In this document: piece after piece, positions 1-5,040 of the stretch | How the letters are laid out: each line of letters opens with the position of its first letter | Position numbering within the stretch: the stretch's first letter is position 1 | From: Chloroflexota bacterium | GTDB taxonomy: Bacteria; Chloroflexota; UBA5177; JANWHV01 | Direction: 5' to 3' | Assembly: GCA_025450255.1 (NCBI GenBank) | Contig: JANWHV010000279.1 | Coordinates: 1-5,403, forward strand | DNA length: 5,403 nt | The notes under the pieces: generated by a model | Databases searched by the model: none | What the model was told of the DNA's origin: nothing | Seen by the model: only the letters and a program-made list of their open reading frames with translations | Made by a program: the position numbers and the translations under genes

Positions 1-629
1 ACGCCGAACATGTATTGCTTGTAATACGTCGTATCTAGAACTGCTGAGCGAAAGGCATCAGCAAGCACATCACCGGGACCCGAAGGAACCAGCACGTCAA
101 TTGGTGTTGGCACTTCGCCGAGCAACGTGCCATCACGGGCAATGACGCCAAGATCGGTCAATGGGGATCTATAATAAAGGCCGTAACCACCGAGCATACT
201 TTCAACAGATTCTCCACGCTCAACGACCCCCGTGGCCTTCACTTTGGCGGCTGCAGGCCCGCTCCGATTCTTACCAACTATGCCGGACGGCCTGACACCA
301 CATCCGTTCAGGCAAAGCTCGGCTGCAATGCCGAGCTCATATTCTCGAGCTTTGATAAAGGTTGAGAGCGCGAGCTTCGATGGCGGCAGTTGTTTCGCTT
401 GGTATTCACTGAGCAAGAACGTGTAGAAGCTGAGATAGCGAGCACGTTGGGATAAGGCCATGATCCCAGGAACAAGCTGGGGCATAATACGATCTATAGT
501 GATCGTTTGGAATCCGAGGGGATCGCGCCCAGGGATGATCCGAAGGGTTTGACTGAGCCATTGCGGCTCACCGCATATTGCTGCGCTGCCTGAAAGGTCA
601 TTTGCGAGATTCAAATTGAACCCACTCAC
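1..629 (-). CDS. N-terminal part of an uncharacterised protein, truncated by the left window edge
   Basis: An open frame runs from a TGA at 642-644 to the window edge without a stop. From the GTG at 627-629 it gives 209 residues, and the C-terminus lies outside. I cannot name the family. What looks conserved is GRDPLG at residues 34-39, a PGI followed by RARYLSFY at residues 54-69, and a GGYGLYYRSPLTDLG stretch at residues 147-161. No signal peptide, membrane segment or nucleotide-binding motif is visible in this part. From memory, proteins with a DPLG...LPGI...RARYxSFY N-terminus are large unannotated proteins of accessory, sometimes defence-type, regions; this is a recollection, not a match. 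GTG 629 is chosen as the first start codon in frame (TTG 614 is an alternative), but neither has a convincing Shine-Dalgarno. The best one serves an ATG in another frame. GC is about 54%, lower than the sampled regions to the right. Confidence 0.72.
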   Translation of the reverse strand, partial: MSGFNLNLANDLSGSAAICGEPQWLSQTLRIIPGRDPLGFQTITIDRIMPQLVPGIMALSQRARYLSFYTFLLSEYQAKQLPPSKLALSTFIKAREYELGIAAELCLNGCGVRPSGIVGKNRSGPAAAKVKATGVVERGESVESMLGGYGLYYRSPLTDLGVIARDGTLLGEVPTPIDVLVPSGPGDVLADAFRSAVLDTTYYKQYMFG

Positions 630-645
630 GAATAGCTCGAATCAT
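598..645 (-). other. Short ORF overlapping the start of the left-edge gene
   Basis: ATG at 643-645 opens a 15-residue frame (MIRAIREWVQFESRK) that ends in TGA at 598-600, overlapping the left-edge gene in a different frame. It has the best ribosome site in the area, GGAGG ten bases upstream. The same frame is open back to a GTG at 798, giving at most 66 residues, but no good start lies there. It may be a leader peptide coupled to the next gene, the tail of a decayed upstream gene, or the true N-terminus of the left-edge gene separated by a frameshift. One base skipped anywhere between 645 and about 600 would join the frames. The sequence alone does not decide. Confidence 0.3.
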
Positions 646-1049
646 GTTAACGAATCCTCCGGTCTCGCCGAAGAGCGGAAATACAGGCTCGGAAACTTGT
701 TTACGCGGTGCAGCTAGTTGCGGGCAACGCGACCGTTCTGATAAGGCCAAGTCTACGTTCATGGCCATCGAATTACTAGGGCGCGAACGGGCGATCACTC
801 AGACCGCCGTGTGGCGCCAGCTGGTCTAACTTCCCCGATCTTCTATGAGGGTTCCTCTGAAGACGTAGGGCACCGATCTGTAAAAGGCGAACCTCGAATG
901 GCGTTGTCTCACCCATCAGCGTAGGATTTAAGCGGATTGAGGGAAGTCATGGCAGCATATCGGACCACGTGATAGTGTTCGCGTATTGTAGTGCTGGCGA
1001 GACTGTCGTCGAGCGCGTAGAACAATATCCTTACCTGAAACTCGCTCGC
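646..1049. other. Gene-poor stretch, no supported gene
   Basis: About 400 bases between the left-edge gene and the end of the histidine-rich protein gene. The frames here are short (up to about 66 residues) and lack good ribosome sites or recognisable domains. There is no tRNA-like fold, no array and no insertion-sequence ends that I can see. It should hold the promoter of the left-edge gene. The best candidate I find on the minus strand (TTGCCC, 17 bases, GTAAAC) has a poor -10 and is not called. An imperfect hairpin with CTTC/GAAG and GAGG/CCTC arms lies near 840-862. No U-tract terminator was found after the stop at 1050. Confidence 0.5.
656..660 (-). promoter_or_regulatory. Shine-Dalgarno GGAGG pointing at ATG 645
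   Basis: GGAGG on the minus strand lies 10 bases before ATG 643-645 and 26 bases before GTG 627-629. The spacing suits the ATG and is too long for the GTG, although the long protein-like frame belongs to the GTG. This is what makes the start of the left-edge gene doubtful. Confidence 0.5.
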
Positions 1050-1445
1050 TCAGGCGGGGATCGGCAAAAGGTCCGGCGCCACCCATTCCGCGCGGGCAGC
1101 GGCGCCGGCTATCGTCTCGCGCCGCCAATGATGATAGAGCAGGTCCTTGTCCAGCAGCCGTGGGAAAACTTCGAGGAATGTGTCAAAGTCGTCGATATCC
1201 GGACGCGAGCGCGCCATGTGATCGACAATGCGGACCCAGAAGCGCGTAATCGTCTCATGGTACTTGGCGGCCTGGCAGTGCGTGGCCGCGAAGCCGCGAA
1301 TACCCTCGCCGATGGCGATGCCTGCCGCCTCACCATCCATCTGGCGGCACAGCAGCCAGGCCAGACGGAGATGGTCGCGGTGGTGAAAGTGCGTAACCGG
1401 CAATGACCCCCGCATGAAGGCCCGCAAGAATTCCTCATCGCTCAT
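1050..1445 (-). CDS. Conserved hypothetical protein with clustered histidines, co-operonic with the MarR regulator
   Basis: A 131-residue soluble protein without signal peptide or membrane segment. Its marks are HFHHRDHLRLAW at residues 19-30, H56, KYHETITRFW at 61-70, LLDKDLLYHHW at 97-107 and WVAPDLLP near the end. I recognise the layout (an HxxHLR motif, then YHET, then a closing W..PD.LP) as a widespread family of unknown function of about this length. The repeated histidines H22, H25 and H63 would suit metal binding, but that is inference. ATG 1445 is supported by GAGGAG eight bases upstream. The start overlaps the MarR stop by four bases (ATGA at 1442-1445), so the two are translationally coupled and the regulator probably controls this gene. 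A catalytic role and a ligand-binding role are both open. Confidence 0.82.
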   Translation of the reverse strand: MSDEEFLRAFMRGSLPVTHFHHRDHLRLAWLLCRQMDGEAAGIAIGEGIRGFAATHCQAAKYHETITRFWVRIVDHMARSRPDIDDFDTFLEVFPRLLDKDLLYHHWRRETIAGAAARAEWVAPDLLPIPA

Positions 1446-1867
1446 CGCATGATCTCCTCGATAGATGCTATGACCCGGAAGAACGCCTCCACGTCGCCGG
1501 GATCTGTCCGCTGAATGACCGCCTCTTCGATTGCGCCGAGCGCGGCGCCGATCCGCCCCGCCACGATCCGGCCCTCATCGGTCAGCAGGACCAGGATCGA
1601 GCGCCGCGATCGCGGATGGATCTGGCGCCGGACGAGCCCGCGGCGCTCGACGCGATCGAGGATGCCGGTGAGTGTCGATCGCTTGTGACCGAAACTCCGA
1701 TGCAGCTCGTTGATCGAGCACTCGCCGGCTGCCGCCAGATACCCCAGCACGTGGATCTCTGCTTGCGTCAGGCCCAGGTCGCTAAAGGAGCGCTCACCCC
1801 AGAGGGCCGCCGCGTGCGTGGCGCGTTCCAACGCCGGAATGATGCCAGCTCGCCCGTACTTATTCAT
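1442..1867 (-). CDS. MarR-family winged-helix transcriptional regulator
   Basis: A 141-residue protein, the usual MarR length. An N-terminal dimerisation helix (about residues 10-27) precedes the winged helix: LGLTQAEIHVLGYL at 31-44, the helix-turn-helix at about 50-79 with recognition helix HKRSTLTGILDRVERRGLV at 61-79, and the wing at 80-97 with arginines R80, R81, R86, R88 and R89 ahead of LTDEG. A C-terminal dimerisation helix pair follows. MarR proteins are dimers that usually repress their own operon and a neighbour, and release DNA on binding a small ligand. ATG 1867 is preferred over the upstream TTG 1906 because the extra 13 codons would cover a near-consensus promoter. There is no Shine-Dalgarno before it, which fits a leaderless message. 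It is followed by the histidine-rich protein gene through an ATGA overlap. The ligand is unknown. Confidence 0.9.
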   Translation of the reverse strand: MNKYGRAGIIPALERATHAAALWGERSFSDLGLTQAEIHVLGYLAAAGECSINELHRSFGHKRSTLTGILDRVERRGLVRRQIHPRSRRSILVLLTDEGRIVAGRIGAALGAIEEAVIQRTDPGDVEAFFRVIASIEEIMR

Positions 1868-1879
1868 ACGTGAATGAAT
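1862..1879. promoter_or_regulatory. Probable MarR operator, inverted repeat ATTCAT-N6-ATGAAT
   Basis: A perfect 6-bp-arm inverted repeat (1862-1867 and 1874-1879) with six central bases. It is 18 bp long, the size and symmetry expected for one MarR dimer. It overlaps the last two bases of the -10 box, the predicted start site and the ATG, where binding would block RNA polymerase. Autorepression is inferred from position, as is usual in the family. Confidence 0.6.
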
Positions 1880-1906
1880 TATACGCTTCCGTATTAATAG
1901 CCGCAA
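1878..1906 (-). promoter_or_regulatory. Sigma-70-type promoter of the marR operon
   Basis: On the minus strand TTGCGG (1901-1906) and a perfect TATAAT (1878-1883) are separated by exactly 17 bases. A start site six or seven bases beyond the -10 falls near 1871-1872, only four or five bases before ATG 1867. The transcript would be leaderless or nearly so, matching the missing ribosome site. No other good promoter lies between the nucleotidyltransferase gene and this regulator. Confidence 0.65.
1881..1894. promoter_or_regulatory. Second small inverted repeat within the marR promoter, ATACG-N4-CGTAT
   Basis: Perfect 5-bp arms around CTTC lie between the -35 and -10 boxes, overlapping the first three bases of the -10, directly beside the 18-bp palindrome. 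It could be an accessory operator. The arms differ from those of the main palindrome and are short enough to arise by chance. Confidence 0.25.
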
Positions 1907-1962
1907 GGATGCATGACTGTCGGTTGGCGCTTAGCTTAAGATGACAACGTAGAGGAGCGGAT

Positions 1963-1985
1963 GGTCCGAGATCGACTCTCGGATC
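1963..1985 (-). terminator. GC-rich hairpin, second of two after the nucleotidyltransferase gene
   Basis: Perfect 7-bp arms TCCGAGA/TCTCGGA (1965-1971, 1977-1983) with a five-base loop, extended to nine pairs if one G-U is allowed. No U-run follows on the minus strand, so it is not a classic intrinsic terminator. It may mark the end of the upstream unit or protect its mRNA end. It lies about 55 bases upstream of the marR -35 box. Confidence 0.4.
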
Positions 1986-1996
1986 GCGGGGCCGTG

Positions 1997-2013
1997 ACGC
2001 GCAATTGGCGCGT
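1997..2013 (-). terminator. Hairpin directly after the nucleotidyltransferase stop codon
   Basis: Perfect 6-bp arms ACGCGC/GCGCGT around a five-base AATT-containing loop. It begins two bases after the TGA at 2015-2017 on the minus strand. Flanking TGAC and GTCA can add pairs if two bases bulge. With the hairpin at 1963-1985 it forms a tandem pair between two same-strand units. There is no U-tract, so termination would need Rho or another factor. Confidence 0.4.
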
Positions 2014-2014
2014 G

Positions 2015-2551
2015 TCAGTCCGCGGTATCCGGTGATTTTTGCCGTTGTCGGCGAAGAAGCAGCGTGGATTCGAGCAGCGGCAGGATTGCCGCGTCCTTGG
2101 CACGACCCGCCGCGCGCTTGGCCAGCATGAGACCGGGGAGATCGAGTACCGCGACTTCCAGCCCGTTAACGTCGAGGGTTACCGCATGCCGTAGCACCTC
2201 AGGATAATGTCCCAGGCCGGCAACTTGACCCAGCAGATCGATTGGACCGGCGTCGGTTTGCAGCGTCAGATTTGGCGCGTCGCGCAGCGTACGCTCATCC
2301 CAGCGCCAGGGCAGCGTACGCGCGATGCCGTCCGACAAACCTTCCACGCGCAAGCGCGGCTGGAGAGGCGCGAGCGCCTCGATCAAGCGCGGGAGGTTCT
2401 CCGGAAGGGTATCGAAGCAAAAATCGATATCCTGTGTGAGATACGGGATCCCCAGGGCTACCGCTGCCATGCCACCGATTAAGACCACACGGCACTCGGT
2501 TTCCACAAAACGGCGCAGGAAGAGAGCGGTATCAAGTCGCGGCTCATTCAT
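2015..2551 (-). CDS. Nucleotidyltransferase-fold protein (AbiEii/MNT-like), second gene of a two-gene unit
   Basis: A 178-residue soluble protein of the DNA polymerase beta-type nucleotidyltransferase superfamily. The signature is visible: LIGGMAAVALG with GG at residues 26-27, then DIDF with the two metal-binding aspartates D41 and D43, and a likely third carboxylate D105 in GPIDLLG. Near the end, LMLAKRAAGRAKD (141-153) carries the K...R.KD motif common in AbiEii-type and related families. Known relatives transfer nucleotides to tRNA or proteins as toxins, but many stand-alone members are untested. The intact catalytic residues argue that it is active. ATG 2551 has GGGAGG seven bases upstream and overlaps the preceding stop by ATGA. 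That tight coupling suggests a toxin-antitoxin-like or other two-protein module. It could instead be a housekeeping nucleotidyltransferase of unknown substrate. Confidence 0.85.
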   Translation of the reverse strand: MNEPRLDTALFLRRFVETECRVVLIGGMAAVALGIPYLTQDIDFCFDTLPENLPRLIEALAPLQPRLRVEGLSDGIARTLPWRWDERTLRDAPNLTLQTDAGPIDLLGQVAGLGHYPEVLRHAVTLDVNGLEVAVLDLPGLMLAKRAAGRAKDAAILPLLESTLLLRRQRQKSPDTAD

Positions 2552-3081
2552 TGGCTGGCCTCCCGCGCGCGTTTAGCCTGCCGCAGTTGCCGCACCAGCA
2601 CCAACTGACGTTCCATGTTGGCGATGCGCTCGGCAGGGGTCTGTGCCAGCGTGGCCTCGATCAAGGACATATCCACCCCCCACTGCCGCAACTCGCGCAG
2701 GCGTGCCCCGTCTCGCGCCGCGCCGGACGTGCCGGGGCCCGGCTCAACCCGTGGGCGCTCACCCCGCGCAAAGCGGCGCACCAGCGCCGGCAGATCGTCG
2801 CCGCTGCCGCCGTCCCGCTCCTGGGCGATGAACGCGGGCAGCAGGTGAATTTCGCGTGAGAGCGCCTCCGGCGCCACAGATTCCGCCGCCAGGTCACGTT
2901 CCGCTTCCGCGGCGAGCAGCGCCAATGCCAGCGCCGTGCTGCCGGCCGCGTCCGGCGCCAACTCGGCGGCGAGCACGGGCCGCAGGATGGCGGTAAAGTG
3001 CCACGCCCGCCTCTCATCCATAACCCGGCTACCCTGTATTTCTACGATCGCCGCGCGTCCTCCGCGCGTTGCTGTGTACAT
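2548..3081 (-). CDS. Uncharacterised partner protein upstream of the nucleotidyltransferase
   Basis: A 177-residue protein, rich in alanine, arginine and glutamate, with no signal peptide or membrane segment. I see an N-terminal part with ILRPVLAAELA (32-42), a helical alanine-rich middle (47-66), a glycine/proline-rich linker (about 106-125), and a C-terminal helical segment at 138-171 with LAQTPAERI and VLVRQLRQA. That closing pattern, a TPAER motif followed by a helix, recurs in small genes placed just before similar nucleotidyltransferases, so it may be the cognate antitoxin or specificity partner. This is inference from arrangement. No HEPN R-x(4-6)-H motif is visible, so it is not an obvious HEPN partner. 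ATG 3081 is backed by GGGGTGAG nine bases upstream, and ATG 3021 is a weaker alternative. The core (2701-2940) is about 75% GC, well above the sampled neighbours. It starts 102 bases after the second permease with no clear terminator between. Confidence 0.72.
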   Translation of the reverse strand: MYTATRGGRAAIVEIQGSRVMDERRAWHFTAILRPVLAAELAPDAAGSTALALALLAAEAERDLAAESVAPEALSREIHLLPAFIAQERDGGSGDDLPALVRRFARGERPRVEPGPGTSGAARDGARLRELRQWGVDMSLIEATLAQTPAERIANMERQLVLVRQLRQAKRAREASQ

Positions 3082-3183
3082 GATAGCGCGCTCACCCCCC
3101 GGCCTTCCGCTGGTGTTTTTGCGAGCCGCTCCATACCGGCCGCCGCGCTTGAGCGTTGGATGCGCTCTTCCAGCCGGCGCTCT

Positions 3184-4026
3184 CTACCCCTTGACCGCTC
3201 CGGCGACCAGGCCCTCGACCAGCCAGCGCTGCACCAGGGCGAAGAGAATGACCACCGGGATGATGATGATCACCGTGGCCGCGGCAATCTCCCCCCACTG
3301 CGCGATCAGCGATTGGCTGATCTGATAGATGTACAGCGGCATCGTCGCGGTGCCGTTGCTGCTGGAGATGACCGAGACGAACAGATAGTCGCCCCATGAC
3401 ACGATGAAGGCAAAAAAGGCCGCGACGGCCAGACCGGACAGGGAAGTGGGAAGCACGATGCGCAGCAGTGCGCCGAGCCTGGTGCAGCCGTCCACCAGCG
3501 CCTGCTCGGTCAGCGCCTGCGGCACCGCGTCCATGTAGCTCTTGAGCATCCACACACAGAAGGGCAGGGCCAGGATGCTGTGCGCAAGGATGATGCCCAG
3601 GTACGTATCGGCCAGGCGCAGATCCAGAATGAGTGTATAGAACGGCACCAAGATAAGCACGCCCGGGAACATCTGCGACGTCAGCAGGACGATCAGCAAG
3701 CCGCGCCGTCCCCAAATGCGGTATTTACTCAAGCCGTACGCGGCCAACGTCGAGACCACCACGGAGATCGCGGTTACCGCGAGGGCGATCAAGGTCGAGT
3801 TCTTCAGGTAGGTCTCGAACGACGAACCCGAGGACTGCCAGAGATCCTGGTACGACGCGAAGGTCAGCTCGTTCAGGCGCGGCAGCAAGGACCCACTGAA
3901 GATGGAATCCTGGGTCTTGAGCGACTGCAGCACGAGCCACGCTATCGGCAACAGGAAGAAGCCGTAGTAGAGGAAGAGCAGTATATAGGTGCTCACCATC
4001 TTGAGCCGCGTCATGCGGTTGATCAT
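3184..4026 (-). CDS. Carbohydrate ABC transporter permease, MalG-type
   Basis: A 280-residue inner-membrane protein, the typical length for the second permease of carbohydrate uptake (CUT1) importers. Six membrane helices lie at about 12-34, 75-97, 108-133, 142-164, 196-218 and 246-266. The cytoplasmic EAA loop that docks the ATPase is at 174-193, with E174, D179-G180 and the closing I190..LP193. The C-terminus (RWLVEGLVAGAVKG) is the usual ending of MalG-type permeases. It should form the channel with the MalF-type permease and receive substrate from the binding protein. ATG 4026 overlaps the preceding stop by ATGA and has AGGAG eight bases upstream, inside the end of the first permease gene, so equimolar coupled synthesis is expected. 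Substrate cannot be told beyond sugar, glycerol-phosphate or similar. Confidence 0.94.
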   Translation of the reverse strand: MINRMTRLKMVSTYILLFLYYGFFLLPIAWLVLQSLKTQDSIFSGSLLPRLNELTFASYQDLWQSSGSSFETYLKNSTLIALAVTAISVVVSTLAAYGLSKYRIWGRRGLLIVLLTSQMFPGVLILVPFYTLILDLRLADTYLGIILAHSILALPFCVWMLKSYMDAVPQALTEQALVDGCTRLGALLRIVLPTSLSGLAVAAFFAFIVSWGDYLFVSVISSSNGTATMPLYIYQISQSLIAQWGEIAAATVIIIIPVVILFALVQRWLVEGLVAGAVKG

Positions 4027-5015
4027 GTCTCCGTCTCCTGCACCATGAAGATGTACGGGATGGTGACCACCAGGAGCATCAGCATCATCACGACGCCCGC
4101 GGAGGCGGCGAAGCCTGCCGTATAGTTGTGCCAGAACTGCAGGTATACGTAGACCGGCATGACCATCGTGGCGTTGACCGGCCCGCCGCCGGTGGAGAGG
4201 TAGACAAAATCAAAGTTGTTGAAGGTCCAGAGCACGTGGATGATCACCATGATCATAGCCACGTAGGCGACGCCGGGTATGGTGATGTGGCGGAAGCGCT
4301 GGAACGCCGAGGCGCCGTCGATGGCGGCCGCTTCATAGTGATCGGCTGGAATGCTTTGCATCGAGGCGAAGAGGGCGATGCCGAAGAAGGGCGCGTTCCG
4401 CCAGACGTGCATGATCACGATCGCCGGCATCGCCAGGTTGAGGTCGCCAAACCAGAAGGCGTTGTAGCGCCCCAGGCCGATGTCCTTGAGAAGAATATTG
4501 ACCAGCCCATACCGCGGCAGCCACATCAGATTGAACATCATCACCGTGGCCACGACCGGGATAACCCAACTGGCCATGGTAACGCTACGGAAGATGCGAA
4601 TCCCCGGCACCTTCTGGCGCAAGAGGAGGGCCAGCCCCATGCCCAGCACCAACTCCAGGACGACGGCCCAAAACGTCAGCTCAACCGAATTGACCAGCGC
4701 GGACGATCCTGGAAAGCCGTTGAAGAAGTCCGGATCGGCGAACAGGGTGCGAAAATTGTCGAGGCCGACGAAGGTCTGCTGTCCCGGGTTCAAGGTGCCG
4801 GCGTTGGTAAAGCCGAGGACAATGCCCTGGACGACGGGATACAGCACGACCAGGCCAATAAGGGCCAGGGCCGGCAGTGCCAGTACATAGCCGAACCACT
4901 CCCTGTCCTGTGCCCGCAGCAGGGAGGACAGGGCGCGCGTAAGGGGACCGGGTCGGAGCGTGAGCGCTAACCCGGTCCCGTCTGCCCGGCGTGTACGATC
5001 GGACGGTTCGTGCAT
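4023..5015 (-). CDS. Carbohydrate ABC transporter permease, MalF-type
   Basis: A 330-residue inner-membrane protein with six predicted helices at about 42-64, 110-132, 145-165, 196-218, 249-270 and 305-325, and a long cytoplasmic N-terminus rich in arginine. The EAA loop is canonical: EAAAIDGA at 228-235 and ITIP at 244-247. STGGGPVNAT at 274-283 is a typical CUT1 permease segment. It pairs with the MalG-type permease as the heterodimeric channel. The frame is open back to 5213, but the extra 66 residues would overlap the binding-protein gene by 187 bases and are low-complexity arginine/alanine, so ATG 5015, 11 bases after that gene's stop, is the better start. It has no good Shine-Dalgarno, and a strong hairpin fills the gap. 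Translation may therefore be low or depend on ribosomes arriving from the binding-protein gene. Confidence 0.93.
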   Translation of the reverse strand: MHEPSDRTRRADGTGLALTLRPGPLTRALSSLLRAQDREWFGYVLALPALALIGLVVLYPVVQGIVLGFTNAGTLNPGQQTFVGLDNFRTLFADPDFFNGFPGSSALVNSVELTFWAVVLELVLGMGLALLLRQKVPGIRIFRSVTMASWVIPVVATVMMFNLMWLPRYGLVNILLKDIGLGRYNAFWFGDLNLAMPAIVIMHVWRNAPFFGIALFASMQSIPADHYEAAAIDGASAFQRFRHITIPGVAYVAMIMVIIHVLWTFNNFDFVYLSTGGGPVNATMVMPVYVYLQFWHNYTAGFAASAGVVMMLMLLVVTIPYIFMVQETET

Positions 5016-5017
5016 CG

Positions 5018-5040
5018 AGGGCGGTGCTAGAGCACGCCCT
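5018..5040 (-). other. Intercistronic hairpin over the binding-protein stop codon
   Basis: Arms AGGGC(G)GTGCT (5018-5028) and AGCACGCCCT (5031-5040) pair over ten base pairs with one bulged G. Opening the top two pairs leaves a six-base loop holding the end of the stop codon region. It spans the binding-protein TAG (5027-5029) and most of the gap to the permease ATG. No U-tract follows. In the E. coli malE-malF case, structure at the same position keeps binding-protein mRNA more abundant than permease mRNA, and a similar role is inferred here. Confidence 0.55.

Noticed and set aside
644..829. Plus-strand open frame of 61 codons
   Set aside because: No ribosome site, no domain and partial overlap with the opposite-strand short frame. 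There is not enough to call a gene.
1010..1048. Six-base stem CGAGCG/CGCTCG after the histidine-rich protein gene
   Set aside because: The loop is 27 bases and there is no U-run, so it is too weak to call a terminator.
969..1406. Plus-strand open frame of 145 codons
   Set aside because: It is antisense to the histidine-rich protein gene, which has a ribosome site, an operon overlap and recognisable motifs. The plus frame has none of these.
1868..1906. 13-residue extension of the MarR protein from a TTG start
   Set aside because: The extension is made of the -35, spacer and -10 of a near-consensus promoter, and MarR proteins usually start near the ATG chosen.
3051..3069. Short direct repeat CCGCGCGT spaced by three bases
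   Set aside because: It lies within the start of the partner gene in very GC-rich coding sequence, where such repeats arise easily.
3092..3715. Minus-strand frame of 207 codons inside the second permease gene
   Set aside because: It is an out-of-frame reading of the permease, with an arginine/glycine-rich product and no membrane segments.
4128..4970. Long plus-strand open frame of 280 codons
   Set aside because: It lies wholly antisense to the MalF-type permease gene, whose helices and EAA loop are clear. Its product is rich in H, D, R and Q with no domain pattern, as expected of a shadow frame.
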